Shown here in pieces: positions 19,689-31,617 of a stretch of 64,000 nt of DNA (positions within the stretch are counted from its first letter, which is position 1; the number at the start of each line of letters is the position of its first letter). Below the pieces are notes generated by a model. The model was not told where the DNA came from. It searched no databases and saw nothing but the letters and a program-made list of their open reading frames with translations. The DNA is from Mycobacterium sp. (GTDB taxonomy: Bacteria; Actinomycetota; Actinomycetes; Mycobacteriales; Mycobacteriaceae), in assembly GCA_003987775.1 (NCBI GenBank), contig RXJD01000006.1, positions 52,541 to 116,540 on the forward strand. Direction: 5' to 3'. A program made the translations under genes and the position numbers.

Positions 19689-21262
19689 GCACCCGGCCGG
19701 TGTGGCGTGACAGCGCCGATGTCGTCGTCGTGGGGATGGGTGTGGCAGGCCTGGCCGCCGCGCTGGCCGCCCACCGCGCGGGAGCCCGGGTCGTGGTCCT
19801 GAACAAGGCGCCGCAGACGCGTGGGGTTACCGCGACCCATTACGCCCAGGGCGGCATCGCCGTCGTGCTGCCCGACAACGACGATTCCGTCGATGCGCAC
19901 GTCAGTGACACGCTGACGGCGGGTGCGGGACTGTGCGACCCGGACGCGGTGTACTCGATCGTCGCCGACGGCTACCGCGCCGTCACCGAATTGGTCGGGG
20001 ACGGAGCACGATTCGACGAAGCCGTGCCCGGCACCTGGGATGTGACCCGCGAAGGCGGCCACTCCCGTCGGCGGGTGGTGCACGCCGGTGGCGATGCCAC
20101 CGGAGCCGAGGTGCAGCGCACGCTCGACCATGCCGCCCGGACCCTGGACATCCGCAGCGGCCATGTCGCGCTGCAAGTCCTGCACGACGATGCGGGCGTG
20201 ACCGGCCTGTCGGTGGCCCGTCCGGACGGTACCGGCATCATCAGCGCACCCTCGGTGATCCTGGCCACCGGCGGTCTGGGACATCTCTACAGCGCGACCA
20301 CCAACCCGAACGGATCCACCGGCGACGGCATCGCTCTGGCCCTGTGGGCGGGCCTGGCGGTCAGCGATCTGGAGTTCATCCAGTTCCACCCGACCATGCT
20401 CTTCATTCCCGGTGCGCAGGGGCGGCGTCCGCTGATCACCGAGGCCATCCGCGGCGAGGGCGCGATACTGCTTGACAGTCAAGGCAATTCGATCACCGCC
20501 GGTGTGCACCCGATGGGCGACCTGGCCCCGCGAGATGTGGTTGCGGCCGCCATCGACGCGCGGCTGAAAGCCACCGGCGACCCGTGCGCCTACCTCGACG
20601 CGCGCGGCATCGCCGAGTTCGCCTCGCGCTTCCCGACCGTGACGGCCGCGTGCCGGGCAACCGGCATCGACCCGGTCCGCCAGCCCATCCCGATCGTCCC
20701 CGGAGCGCATTACAGCTGTGGCGGCATCGTCACCGACGTGTACGGCCAAACGGAGCTGCCGGGTCTCTACGCGGCGGGTGAGGTGGCCCGCACCGGAATG
20801 CACGGCGCCAATCGGCTGGCCTCCAACAGCCTGCTGGAAGGCCTGGTTGTCGGCGGCCGTGCCGGGCAGGGGGCAGCCGCCCACGCGGTGGCGTCCGGTC
20901 GCCCGTGCGCACAGCCGGCCGAGCCGATCACGCGCACCTCGCTGCGGCGCAGCGACCTGCAGCACGCGATGAGTCGCGACGCCTCGGTGGTACGCGACGC
21001 CGAGGGCCTGAACCGGTTGGCCGACATGCTGAACGCGGCCGCGACGCGCACCGTGACGTGCCGGCAGGATGCCGAGGATGCGGCGTTGACGCTGGCCGCG
21101 CGCACGGTCACGGCCGCTGCGCTGGCGCGCACCGAGAGCAGGGGTTGCCATCACCGCGCCGAGTCCCCGGCTGCCGCCACCGACCAGGGACGCAGCGCGC
21201 TGGTACGGCTCGGCCCCGACCGCAGCTCCGTTCAGGTGGAGACCCTGGCGGCGGTGGGCTGA
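19685..21262 (+). CDS. nadB: L-aspartate oxidase
   Basis: NadB oxidises aspartate to iminoaspartate with FAD, supplying NadA. The 525-aa protein shows the dinucleotide fold [15 protein letters not shown] at the N-terminus, then [10 protein letters not shown], the [10 protein letters not shown] region, EFIQFHPTM and the FAD-binding end [20 protein letters not shown]. It starts at ATG 19685, overlapping nadA by 4 bp. A longer frame starts inside nadA and is not real. Its stop overlaps the nadC ATG (TGATG). Confidence 0.97.
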   Translation: MSTRPVWRDSADVVVVGMGVAGLAAALAAHRAGARVVVLNKAPQTRGVTATHYAQGGIAVVLPDNDDSVDAHVSDTLTAGAGLCDPDAVYSIVADGYRAVTELVGDGARFDEAVPGTWDVTREGGHSRRRVVHAGGDATGAEVQRTLDHAARTLDIRSGHVALQVLHDDAGVTGLSVARPDGTGIISAPSVILATGGLGHLYSATTNPNGSTGDGIALALWAGLAVSDLEFIQFHPTMLFIPGAQGRRPLITEAIRGEGAILLDSQGNSITAGVHPMGDLAPRDVVAAAIDARLKATGDPCAYLDARGIAEFASRFPTVTAACRATGIDPVRQPIPIVPGAHYSCGGIVTDVYGQTELPGLYAAGEVARTGMHGANRLASNSLLEGLVVGGRAGQGAAAHAVASGRPCAQPAEPITRTSLRRSDLQHAMSRDASVVRDAEGLNRLADMLNAAATRTVTCRQDAEDAALTLAARTVTAAALARTESRGCHHRAESPAAATDQGRSALVRLGPDRSSVQVETLAAVG

Positions 21263-22119
21263 TGAAACTGGATGCCGCCGAGCGGGCCGATGCGATAGCG
21301 ACCATTCGCCGTGGCCTGGACGAGGACCTGCGCTACGGGCCGGATGCCACGACCCTGGCCACGGTGTCGGCGAGCGCCGTCGCCACGGCGTCGATGGTGC
21401 CGCGCGAGCCCGGTGTGATCGCCGGAGTGGACGTGGCGCTGCTGGCGCTCGACGAGGTGATCGGCAGTGACGGCTACCAGGTGCTGCACCGGGTAGATGA
21501 TGGCGCGCGGGTAGTGCCGGGTGAGCCGCTGCTGACCGTGCGGGCCGAGACACGCGGCCTGTTGACGGCCGAGCGGACCATGCTCAACCTGGTGTGCCAC
21601 TTGTCCGGCATCGCCACGGCGACCGCTGCGTGGGTGGATGCCGTGGAGGGAACCAAGGCCAAGATCCGCGACACCCGCAAGACGTTGCCCGGACTGCGGG
21701 CACTGCAGAAGTACGCGGTGCGCGTTGGTGGCGGCGTGAACCACCGCCTGGGCCTGGGTGACGCGGCGCTGATCAAGGACAACCACGTCGCGGCCGCGGG
21801 ATCGGTGTTGGCGGCGCTGCGTGCGGTGCGTGCCGCCGCGCCGGAGTTGTCCTGCGAGGTCGAAGTCGACTCCCTCGAGCAGCTGGATGAAGTGCTGCCG
21901 GAGCAGCCCGAGTTGATCCTGCTGGACAACTTTCCGGTGTGGCAGACCCAGATCGCGGTGCAGCGCCGCGACGCTCACGCGCCCGATGTGCTGCTGGAAT
22001 CCTCCGGAGGGCTCAGCCTGGACACCGCGAAAACCTATGCCGGGACCGGGGTGGACTACCTCGCCGTGGGCGCACTGACCCACTCGGTGCGGGTGCTGGA
22101 CGTCGGCCTGGACATGTAG
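21262..22119 (+). CDS. nadC: Nicotinate-nucleotide pyrophosphorylase (quinolinate phosphoribosyltransferase)
   Basis: NadC converts quinolinate and PRPP into nicotinate mononucleotide, completing the de novo pathway of the operon. The 285-aa protein (same length as M. tuberculosis NadC) has LNLVCHLSGIATAT, IRDTRKTLPGLR, YAVRVGGGVNHRLGL, LIKDNHV and VEVDSLEQ. It starts at ATG 21262 in the nadB stop. The 48 bp that follow separate it from a convergent channel gene. Confidence 0.97.
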   Translation: MKLDAAERADAIATIRRGLDEDLRYGPDATTLATVSASAVATASMVPREPGVIAGVDVALLALDEVIGSDGYQVLHRVDDGARVVPGEPLLTVRAETRGLLTAERTMLNLVCHLSGIATATAAWVDAVEGTKAKIRDTRKTLPGLRALQKYAVRVGGGVNHRLGLGDAALIKDNHVAAAGSVLAALRAVRAAAPELSCEVEVDSLEQLDEVLPEQPELILLDNFPVWQTQIAVQRRDAHAPDVLLESSGGLSLDTAKTYAGTGVDYLAVGALTHSVRVLDVGLDM

Positions 22120-22167
22120 GCCCGACCTCGACCGCCCGCGTCCGTTCCGACGCGCATCGTCGCCCGA

Positions 22168-22878
22168 TCAGGGCGTGGGTGGGGGCGCCGGCCGGCGGTT
22201 GACCCGGACCGCGATCCGCGGGAGCAGCCTGCCCGGTGACCGCTGGATGTCGTAATCCCAATCCAATCCCGTCCAGAGCTGCCAGCCACGCCAGCGGGCC
22301 AGCAGGACGAAGCCGGCGCCGACCAAAGTGGCGATCACCATGCCCGCCGACGCCCGGCCTACGTAGTCGAAGGCCACCGCCACGACACTGGCGGCCGCCG
22401 CGCACGTGGCGTAGAGGGTATTGCCCCCGAAAATCTGCGGCGTCCGTCGCACGGCCAGGTCACGCAGGGCGCCGCCACCGACCGCGGTGATGGTGCCGAG
22501 CAGAACCGCGGGCAGCCAGCCTAGGCCGACGTGCAGGGTCTTCTGGGCGCCGGCCGCTGCCCAGCACCCCAGGGCCAGCGCGTCGACCACCGGGAACACC
22601 AGCGCCCACGCGCGGTCGTGCACCGGCGTCAGGAACGCGACGATCGCTCCCGCGATGACCGCCAGCGCATAAAGGTAGTCGGTCAGTGCGACCGGCGGGC
22701 CATGCTGCAGCAACGTATCGCGGATCAGTCCGCCGCCCAGACCCGACAGCGTGGCCAGCGCGGCGAATCCGATGGGATCCAGATGCATCTCGCGCGCCAC
22801 GATCCCGCCAAGGATGGCGTTGCCGAAGACTCCGGCCAGGTCGATGACCCGGAGGAATTCGCCAACGGTGTCGGTCAC
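22168..22878 (-). CDS. TRIC-family (UPF0126) cation channel protein
   Basis: A 236-aa protein with seven membrane segments built as two copies of a three-helix unit, each with the family signature: GGGLIRDTLL (about residue 48) and GGGALRDLAV (about residue 135). Prokaryotic TRIC proteins form trimeric K+-permeable channels. The C-terminal tail is soluble and Pro/Arg-rich. It lies 9 bp downstream of the TetR gene on the same strand, so the regulator and channel may be co-transcribed. As I recall it, H37Rv has Rv1597 rather than this gene between nadC and Rv1598c. Confidence 0.88.
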   Translation of the reverse strand: MTDTVGEFLRVIDLAGVFGNAILGGIVAREMHLDPIGFAALATLSGLGGGLIRDTLLQHGPPVALTDYLYALAVIAGAIVAFLTPVHDRAWALVFPVVDALALGCWAAAGAQKTLHVGLGWLPAVLLGTITAVGGGALRDLAVRRTPQIFGGNTLYATCAAAASVVAVAFDYVGRASAGMVIATLVGAGFVLLARWRGWQLWTGLDWDYDIQRSPGRLLPRIAVRVNRRPAPPPTP

Positions 22879-22887
22879 GCCAATACG

Positions 22888-23454
22888 TTAAACCGTCAGC
22901 AGCAGCCGGGCCGCGGCCTTCGCGGCGTTGAGTGCGGTCGTGTCTCCGCTGGTGCGCGACAGGATCAGCGCTCCCTCGATCAGCGAGATCACCGCAAACC
23001 CGGCCTGCTCGGCGCGGGCCGCCGGCCAGCCGTCCCGGCGCAGCCGGTCGGTGATCGCCGCGCACCATCCCGCGAAGGCACGGGCGGCGGCGTCGCGTAT
23101 CGCGGGACTGCCGTGCACGGCCTCGGTGGCCAGTGGTTCCACGGGACAGCCGTCGCGGGGGTCGCCGGCCAGTCCGGCTGCCAGCACGTCGATCCAGCGG
23201 TCGACGATGTCGCTGACCGGTCTGTCGGTGGACAGCAGCTGGCGTAGCAGCTGTTCGATGGCCGAGCCGGTGGTGTCGACGGCCGCCGCGGCGAGTTGCT
23301 GCTTGCCCTGCGGGAAGTGGTGATACAGCGACCCTGGTTTGACGCCCGCCTCTTCGAGGATCTGGCTCAGGCCGGTCGCCGCGTAGCCCTGGCGCCGGAA
23401 CAGGGTGGCGGCGGTGTCGACGAGCGCGGCGCGGCTGCGGTCGGGTCTCGGCAT
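22888..23454 (-). CDS. TetR-family transcriptional regulator
   Basis: A 188-aa regulator. The N-terminal helix-turn-helix reads ALVDTAATLFRRQGYAATGL then ILEEAGVKPGSLYHHFPQGK, the standard TetR pattern. The C-terminal half has a CPVEPLATE motif like the LmrA/YxaF-type ligand domain. I chose ATG 23454 (PRPDRSRAAL). The upstream TTG at 23484 would lie within the operator. The gene is divergent from a zinc dehydrogenase, with a perfect palindrome between them, so it very likely represses itself and that gene. The ligand is unknown. Confidence 0.9.
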   Translation of the reverse strand: MPRPDRSRAALVDTAATLFRRQGYAATGLSQILEEAGVKPGSLYHHFPQGKQQLAAAAVDTTGSAIEQLLRQLLSTDRPVSDIVDRWIDVLAAGLAGDPRDGCPVEPLATEAVHGSPAIRDAAARAFAGWCAAITDRLRRDGWPAARAEQAGFAVISLIEGALILSRTSGDTTALNAAKAAARLLLTV

Positions 23455-23467
23455 GGTCTTGACTTTA

Positions 23468-23485
23468 CTTGAGTAATCACTCAAG
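23468..23485. promoter_or_regulatory. TetR operator: perfect 18-bp palindrome
   Basis: CTTGAGT-AATC-ACTCAAG has perfect 7-bp arms around a 4-bp centre and fills the 40-bp gap between the TetR start (23454) and the dehydrogenase start (23495). Size and symmetry are typical of a TetR dimer site. Confidence 0.85.
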
Positions 23486-23494
23486 AATGTTGCA

Positions 23495-24523
23495 ATGAGG
23501 CAACTGATGCATGTCGATCCGGGTCGCTACGAGTGGCGCGACGCCGCGGACCTGCAAATTTCGGCCCCCGGTCAGGCCCTGGTCCGGCCATTGGCGGTGG
23601 CGTGCTGCGACCTGGACGTGGCGGTCTGTGCGGGCCGGTTGCCCCTGCCGCCGGGATATGCCGTCGGGCATGAGGGGCTGGCCGAGGTGGTGGCGGTCGG
23701 CGACGAGGTGTCCGGCGTGCGGGTGGGCGACCGGGTGGTGGTGCCGTTTCAGATCAACTGCGGAACCTGTCGCGAGTGTCGTCGTGGCGTCACCGGGTCG
23801 TGCGCCTCGCTGCCGCTGCTGGCGATGTACGGGATGGGACCCATCGCGGGTCTGGATGGCGGTGGTTTCATGTCGGATCTGGTGCTGGTGCCCTACGCCG
23901 ACGCCATGCTTATCCCGGTGCCGGACGGGGTGGATCCCGTGGCGATTGCGTCCCTGTCGGACAACATCCCCGACGGGTGGCGAACGGTGGCGCCGTTCGC
24001 GGAAGAACTCAGCGCTGTCGATGCGGGGGATCGCCGGGTTCTGGTGGTCGGCCGGGCCTCGATCGGGTTGTATGCGGCGGCGTTCGCCGCGGCAATGGGA
24101 GCCCACGTCGACTACGTCGACACCGACCCGCACCGGTTGTCGGCCGCCGAGAAACTGGGCGCCGCGGTGCACGATCGGGTGAAGCCCGCCAAGCAATGGG
24201 ATCCGTACCCCGTGACGGTGAACACCTCGGCCGACCCGGCGCTGCTGGCTGCCACACTGCGCGCGACCTGGCCCGACGGCGTGTGCACCGACACCGGCAT
24301 CTACTACCAACCGACCGTCGAGCTGGCGCTGTTGGCGCTTTACACCCGTGGCGTGCGGTTCGTCACCGGCCGGGTCAACGCCCGCGCCGCCATCCCGCAG
24401 GTACTGGGGATGCTGGCTGACGGCTGCGACCTGTCGCCGGCCGTCGACCGTGTGGTGCCGTGGGAGGACGCACCGGCGGGGTGGGCCGAGATGACGGGCA
24501 AGACCGTCTTCGTCAGGAGCTGA
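23495..24523 (+). CDS. Zinc-dependent alcohol dehydrogenase-like oxidoreductase
   Basis: A 342-aa medium-chain dehydrogenase. The GroES-like half has GHEGLAEVVAVGDEVSGVRVG and the four-Cys structural zinc loop CGTCRECRRGVTGSC. The nucleotide-binding half has VLVVGRASIGLYAAAFA, where the usual GxGxxG is altered to GRASIG, and a D (YVDTD) that suggests NAD. The substrate is unknown. Its start follows the TetR operator by 9 bp with no clear ribosome-binding site, so it may be nearly leaderless. It is divergently paired with the TetR gene. Confidence 0.87.
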   Translation: MRQLMHVDPGRYEWRDAADLQISAPGQALVRPLAVACCDLDVAVCAGRLPLPPGYAVGHEGLAEVVAVGDEVSGVRVGDRVVVPFQINCGTCRECRRGVTGSCASLPLLAMYGMGPIAGLDGGGFMSDLVLVPYADAMLIPVPDGVDPVAIASLSDNIPDGWRTVAPFAEELSAVDAGDRRVLVVGRASIGLYAAAFAAAMGAHVDYVDTDPHRLSAAEKLGAAVHDRVKPAKQWDPYPVTVNTSADPALLAATLRATWPDGVCTDTGIYYQPTVELALLALYTRGVRFVTGRVNARAAIPQVLGMLADGCDLSPAVDRVVPWEDAPAGWAEMTGKTVFVRS

Positions 24524-24677
24524 TCAAGTGTGCGACTACGGCGGCGAAACGGCCCTTGGGCTCAAGTGATCGCTGCAACACCTGATTCGTTGGAGAGTGG
24601 TGTTGCCTCGTGGCTTTTCGTGGTTCTGGGGTGAAGCTGGACGCCGAGGGCGGTAGGCGCACACTCGACGCCGTGAT

Positions 24678-25100
24678 TCAGGCGATGTCGCCGACGAAAA
24701 CGGCCATCCGGCGCAACTGCGCCCGCGCCATCTTGGGCAGACCTTCGGCCTCTGGGCCGTCGGTGCCCGCAGGCAGGATGCGCGTGTTGGTGATGTGCAC
24801 GGTCTGGCGGGCATAGTGCACGTCGGCCTGGCCGGCAGCCAGCACGTTCTTCACCCAGTCCGTCTTGCCGTGTCCCAATGCGATCGCCAGCACATTGCCC
24901 TTGCGGTAGGTGGTCACGACCGTCTTGTAAGCCTTACCGGACTTGCGGCCGCGGTGTTCGATGGTTGCGGTACCGGGCAGGAACCGGGCGATCGGCTTGA
25001 TCAGCGGGTTGAGGTACTTGACCTGGATGTTCTCGAACCACACCGGGAAGATCATCGGGACGCCGGGGGCGTTGTTGGGGTGTCGATCGCTTGCAGACAT
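24678..25100 (-). CDS. Deazaflavin (F420)-dependent oxidoreductase family protein, Rv1598c-like
   Basis: A 140-aa split-beta-barrel protein of the Ddn/DUF385 family, which uses F420H2 or a related cofactor. The signature is [16 protein letters not shown] (cofactor phosphate contact) with a later [16 protein letters not shown], close to the family's G-x-x-DW-x-x-N motif. GAAGGAG precedes ATG 25100 at good spacing. The substrate is unknown. It is divergent from hisD. The 154 bp between this gene and the dehydrogenase (24524-24677) show no gene or clear signal. Confidence 0.82.
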   Translation of the reverse strand: MSASDRHPNNAPGVPMIFPVWFENIQVKYLNPLIKPIARFLPGTATIEHRGRKSGKAYKTVVTTYRKGNVLAIALGHGKTDWVKNVLAAGQADVHYARQTVHITNTRILPAGTDGPEAEGLPKMARAQLRRMAVFVGDIA

Positions 25101-25113
25101 GGCTGGCTCCTTC

Positions 25114-25137
25114 TTTACCCGCGCATTTACCCGCGCA
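25114..25137. repeat. 12-bp perfect tandem duplication upstream of the Rv1598c-like gene
   Basis: TTTACCCGCGCA occurs twice head to tail, 13 bp from the Rv1598c-like start codon and 40 bp from hisD. It may be a tandem regulator site or a chance duplication. Confidence 0.8.
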
Positions 25138-25176
25138 CTGTACCGGTCGAATATCGACTTGAGCTGCTCTGGGACA

Positions 25177-28281
<3,105 letters not shown>

Positions 28282-28285
<4 letters not shown>

Positions 28286-28914
28286 CTTCGCTTATCCGGC
28301 CAAAGTCTGTGGTGGTATTGGACTACGGCTCCGGCAATCTGCGCTCCGCGCAACGTGCGCTGGAGCGGGTGGGTGCTGACGTCGACGTCACCGCGGATGC
28401 CGAAAAGGCGCTGGCCGCAGACGGACTCGTGGTGCCCGGCGTCGGTGCCTTCGAGGCGTGCATGACGGGCTTGCGCAAGATCGGCGGCGAGCGGATCATC
28501 GCCGAGCGGGTTGCCGGCGGACGGCCGGTGCTCGGCGTTTGCGTGGGCATGCAGATCCTGTTCGCGCGCGGCGTCGAGTTCGGCGTCGAAACCACGGGGT
28601 GCGGTCAGTGGCCGGGAGCGGTGACCCGGCTGGATGCGCCCGTCATCCCGCACATGGGGTGGAATGTGGTCGATGCCCCGCCGGACAGTGTGCTGTTCAA
28701 GGGCATGAGCGCCGACACCCGGTTTTATTTCGTACACTCCTACGCCGCGCAGCGGTGGGAAGGTTCACCCGAAGCGATGTTGACGTGGGCGACACATCAG
28801 GTGCCGTTTCTGGCGGCGGTGGAGGACGGTCCGCTGTCCGCTACCCAGTTCCACCCGGAGAAGAGCGGTGATGCCGGCGCCGCGATCCTGCACAACTGGG
28901 TTGAAGGGCTGTAG
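28282..28914 (+). CDS. hisH: Imidazole glycerol phosphate synthase, glutamine amidotransferase subunit
   Basis: HisH hydrolyses glutamine and passes ammonia to HisF. The 210-aa protein has [14 protein letters not shown], the nucleophile in [10 protein letters not shown] and the His-Glu pair in [15 protein letters not shown] 28282 overlaps the hisB stop by 4 bp. It is followed 2 bp later by hisA. Its partner hisF lies two genes downstream, separated by hisA and impA. Confidence 0.96.
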
Positions 28915-28916
28915 TC

Positions 28917-29663
28917 ATGTCGCTGATTCTGTTGCCGGCCGTCGACGTCGTCGAGGGCCGCGCCGTGCGCCTGGTACAGGGCAAGGCGGGTAGTGAAACC
29001 GAGTACGGCTCGGCGCTGGACGCCGCGCTGGGCTGGCAGCGCGACGGCACCGACTGGATCCACCTGGTGGATTTGGACGCCGCCTTCGGGCGCGGGTCCA
29101 ATCGTGAACTGCTGGCCGAGGTGGTGGGCAAGCTCGACGTGCAGGTCGAACTGTCCGGAGGCATCCGCGATGACGATTCGCTGGCCGCCGCGTTGGCCAC
29201 CGGGTGTGCCCGGGTCAACGTGGGCACGGCCGCGCTGGAAAACCCCGAGTGGTGTGCCCGGGCCATCGCCGAGCACGGCGACAAGGTCGCCGTGGGGCTG
29301 GACGTCCAGATTCTGCAGGGAGTTTCGGGCGGCGCACACCGCTTGCGCGGCCGTGGTTGGGAAACCGACGGCGGCGACCTCTGGGAGGTGCTGGACCGCC
29401 TGAACTCCGAGGGCTGTTCGCGCTACGTCGTCACCGACGTCACCAAGGACGGCACGCTGGGCGGGCCCAACCTCGACCTGCTGGCCAGGGTCGCTGAACG
29501 CACCGATGCGCCGGTGATCGCCTCCGGTGGGGTGTCCAGCCTGGACGACCTGCGCGCCATTGCGACGCTGACCGACCGGGGGATTGAAGGGGCCATCGTG
29601 GGCAAGGCGCTCTATGCCGGCCGGTTCACGCTGCCGCAGGCGCTGGACGCGGTGCGGGAGTAG
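28917..29663 (+). CDS. priA: Phosphoribosyl isomerase A (bifunctional HisA/TrpF)
   Basis: The 248-aa (beta-alpha)8 barrel isomerises ProFAR in histidine synthesis. In actinobacteria this protein (PriA) also does the TrpF step of tryptophan synthesis, and no trpF lies in the trp operon of this window. Motifs: [10 protein letters not shown] with catalytic Asp near 10, DLDAAFGRG, the flexible RLRGRGWE loop used to handle both substrates, and the second acid in [15 protein letters not shown]. It starts 2 bp after hisH and ends 4 bp before impA. Confidence 0.95.
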   Translation: MSLILLPAVDVVEGRAVRLVQGKAGSETEYGSALDAALGWQRDGTDWIHLVDLDAAFGRGSNRELLAEVVGKLDVQVELSGGIRDDDSLAAALATGCARVNVGTAALENPEWCARAIAEHGDKVAVGLDVQILQGVSGGAHRLRGRGWETDGGDLWEVLDRLNSEGCSRYVVTDVTKDGTLGGPNLDLLARVAERTDAPVIASGGVSSLDDLRAIATLTDRGIEGAIVGKALYAGRFTLPQALDAVRE

Positions 29664-29667
29664 CGCC

Positions 29668-30468
29668 ATGGATCTGGATGTGCTTGTCCAACAAGCATCG
29701 GACATCCTGGACGACGCCGTTGAGCCGTTCCTCGCGGGCCACCGCGCAGAGTCCGCGGTCAGCAAGAAGGGCAACGACTTCGCCACCGAGGTCGACCTGG
29801 CGATCGAGCGCCAGGTCGTCGACGCCCTGGTGACCGAGACGGGGATCGAGGTGCACGGCGAAGAATTCGGCGGTGCCGACGTCGACTCGCCGTGGGTGTG
29901 GGTGCTCGACCCGGTGGACGGGACCTTCAACTATGCCGCCGGGTCTCCGATGGCGGGCATTCTGCTTGGGCTGCTGCGTGACGGCGAACCCGTGGCCGGG
30001 CTGACTTGGCTGCCCTTCACCGGCCAGCGCTACACCGCGGTGGCCGGTGGTCCGCTGGTGAAGAACGGTGAGCCGCAACCGAAGTTGGCCCCTGCCGAGT
30101 TGGCTGACGCACTGGTCGGAGCCGGGTCGTTCAGCGCGGACTCGCGGGGCCGGTTCCCGGGGCGCTACCGGGTGGCGGTGCTGGAGAACCTCAGCCGGCT
30201 GTCCTCGCGATTGCGCATGCACGGCTCCACCGGACTGGACCTGGCCTACGTCGCTGACGGAATCCTGGGTGGAGCAATAAGTTTCGGCAGCCATGTGTGG
30301 GACCATGCCGCAGGAGTGGCGCTGGTGCGATCCGCGGGCGGCATCGTCACCGACCTGGCGGGCGAGCAGTGGACCCCGGCCTCCCGCTCGGCGCTGGCAG
30401 CCGCACCCGGGGTGCATGCGGAGATACTCGAAATCCTGCGCAGCACGGGACAACCGGAGGATTACTGA
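29668..30468 (+). CDS. impA: Inositol monophosphatase-family protein ImpA
   Basis: A 266-aa Mg-dependent phosphatase. Metal-binding motifs are GEEFGG (about 70), [14 protein letters not shown] (about 85-98) and SHVWDHAAG near 210. Family members hydrolyse inositol monophosphate and some hydrolyse histidinol phosphate. Placed between hisA and hisF, as Rv1604 is in M. tuberculosis, it could serve either; the main HisN of mycobacteria is reported elsewhere in the genome. I use ATG 29668, 4 bp after priA. A longer frame overlaps priA. Confidence 0.9.
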   Translation: MDLDVLVQQASDILDDAVEPFLAGHRAESAVSKKGNDFATEVDLAIERQVVDALVTETGIEVHGEEFGGADVDSPWVWVLDPVDGTFNYAAGSPMAGILLGLLRDGEPVAGLTWLPFTGQRYTAVAGGPLVKNGEPQPKLAPAELADALVGAGSFSADSRGRFPGRYRVAVLENLSRLSSRLRMHGSTGLDLAYVADGILGGAISFGSHVWDHAAGVALVRSAGGIVTDLAGEQWTPASRSALAAAPGVHAEILEILRSTGQPEDY

Positions 30469-30469
30469 G

Positions 30470-31273
30470 ATGCAGCATCACTCCGGTGACGGACTCGCGG
30501 TACGCGTGATCCCATGCCTGGACGTCGACGCGGGCCGCGTCGTCAAGGGTGTCAACTTCGAAAACCTCCGGGACGCCGGTGATCCCGTCGAACTGGCAGC
30601 AGCATATGACGCCGAGGGTGCCGATGAACTCACCTTCCTCGACGTGACCGCATCTTCCTCGGGCCGGGCAACCATGCTGGATGTGGTGCGCCGCACCGCC
30701 GAGCAGGTGTTCATCCCGCTCACCGTCGGTGGCGGGGTGCGCACCGTGGCCGACGTGGACACCTTGTTGCGTGCCGGAGCCGACAAGGTGTCGGTCAACA
30801 CCGCCGCCATCGCCCGGCCTGACCTGCTGGCGGAAATGGCGCGGCAGTTCGGCTCGCAGTGCATCGTGCTGTCCGTCGACGCGCGCACGGTGCCCGAGGG
30901 CGCGGCACCGACGCCATCGGGGTGGGAAGTCACCACCCACGGTGGCCGGCAGGGCACCGGCATCGACGCGGTGCAGTGGGCGGCCCGCGGCGCCGAGTTG
31001 GGCGTGGGCGAGATCCTGTTGAACTCCATGGATGCCGACGGCACGAAGGCCGGATTCGATCTGGCCATGCTGCGGGCGGTGCGGGCGGCGGTCACCGTGC
31101 CGGTGATTGCCAGCGGCGGGGCGGGGGCGGCAGAACATTTCGCGCCCGCGGTCGACGCCGGGGCGGATGCGGTGTTGGCGGCCAGCGTGTTTCACTTCCG
31201 CGAGCTGACCATCGGACAGGTCAAATCCGCCATGGCCGCGCACGACATCACGGTTCGGATCACGACATCATGA
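30470..31273 (+). CDS. hisF: Imidazole glycerol phosphate synthase, cyclase subunit
   Basis: HisF uses HisH-derived ammonia to make imidazoleglycerol phosphate and AICAR. The 267-aa barrel (same length as in M. tuberculosis) has [18 protein letters not shown] with the first catalytic Asp, [25 protein letters not shown] with the second, and [15 protein letters not shown] lies 10 bp before ATG 30470. The stop overlaps hisI (ATGA). Confidence 0.96.
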   Translation: MQHHSGDGLAVRVIPCLDVDAGRVVKGVNFENLRDAGDPVELAAAYDAEGADELTFLDVTASSSGRATMLDVVRRTAEQVFIPLTVGGGVRTVADVDTLLRAGADKVSVNTAAIARPDLLAEMARQFGSQCIVLSVDARTVPEGAAPTPSGWEVTTHGGRQGTGIDAVQWAARGAELGVGEILLNSMDADGTKAGFDLAMLRAVRAAVTVPVIASGGAGAAEHFAPAVDAGADAVLAASVFHFRELTIGQVKSAMAAHDITVRITTS

Positions 31274-31617
31274 CCCTCGACCCGGCAATCGCCGCACGGT
31301 TGAAACGCAACGCGGACGGATTGTTCGCCGCGGTGGTGCAGGAGCGTGGCAGCGGTGATGTGCTGATGGTCGCCTGGATGGACGACGACGCGCTGGCCCG
31401 GACCCTGCAAACCCGGGAAGCGACGTACTTTTCGCGCTCGCGCGGCGAGCAGTGGATCAAGGGAGCGACCTCCGGGCACACCCAGTACGTGCACTCGGTG
31501 CGGTTGGACTGCGATGGCGACACCGTGCTGTTGACGGTCGATCAGGTCGGTGCGGCCTGCCACACCGGCGACCACAGCTGCTTCGACGCCGCGGTATTGC
31601 TCGAACCCGAGGGTTAG
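31270..31617 (+). CDS. hisI: Phosphoribosyl-AMP cyclohydrolase
   Basis: HisI opens the adenine ring of PR-AMP (third step of histidine synthesis) with Zn2+ and Mg2+. The 115-aa monofunctional protein has [30 protein letters not shown], the DCDGD metal motif and HTGDHSCF with the zinc ligands. ATG 31270 overlaps the hisF stop. It ends the his operon and overlaps the convergent kinase gene by 4 bp. Confidence 0.97.
   Translation: MTLDPAIAARLKRNADGLFAAVVQERGSGDVLMVAWMDDDALARTLQTREATYFSRSRGEQWIKGATSGHTQYVHSVRLDCDGDTVLLTVDQVGAACHTGDHSCFDAAVLLEPEG

Noticed and set aside
19667-21553. 628-codon minus-strand frame over nadB and nadC
   Set aside because: High-GC shadow of nadB; no recognisable motif, and nadB/nadC have complete family signatures and 4-bp overlaps.
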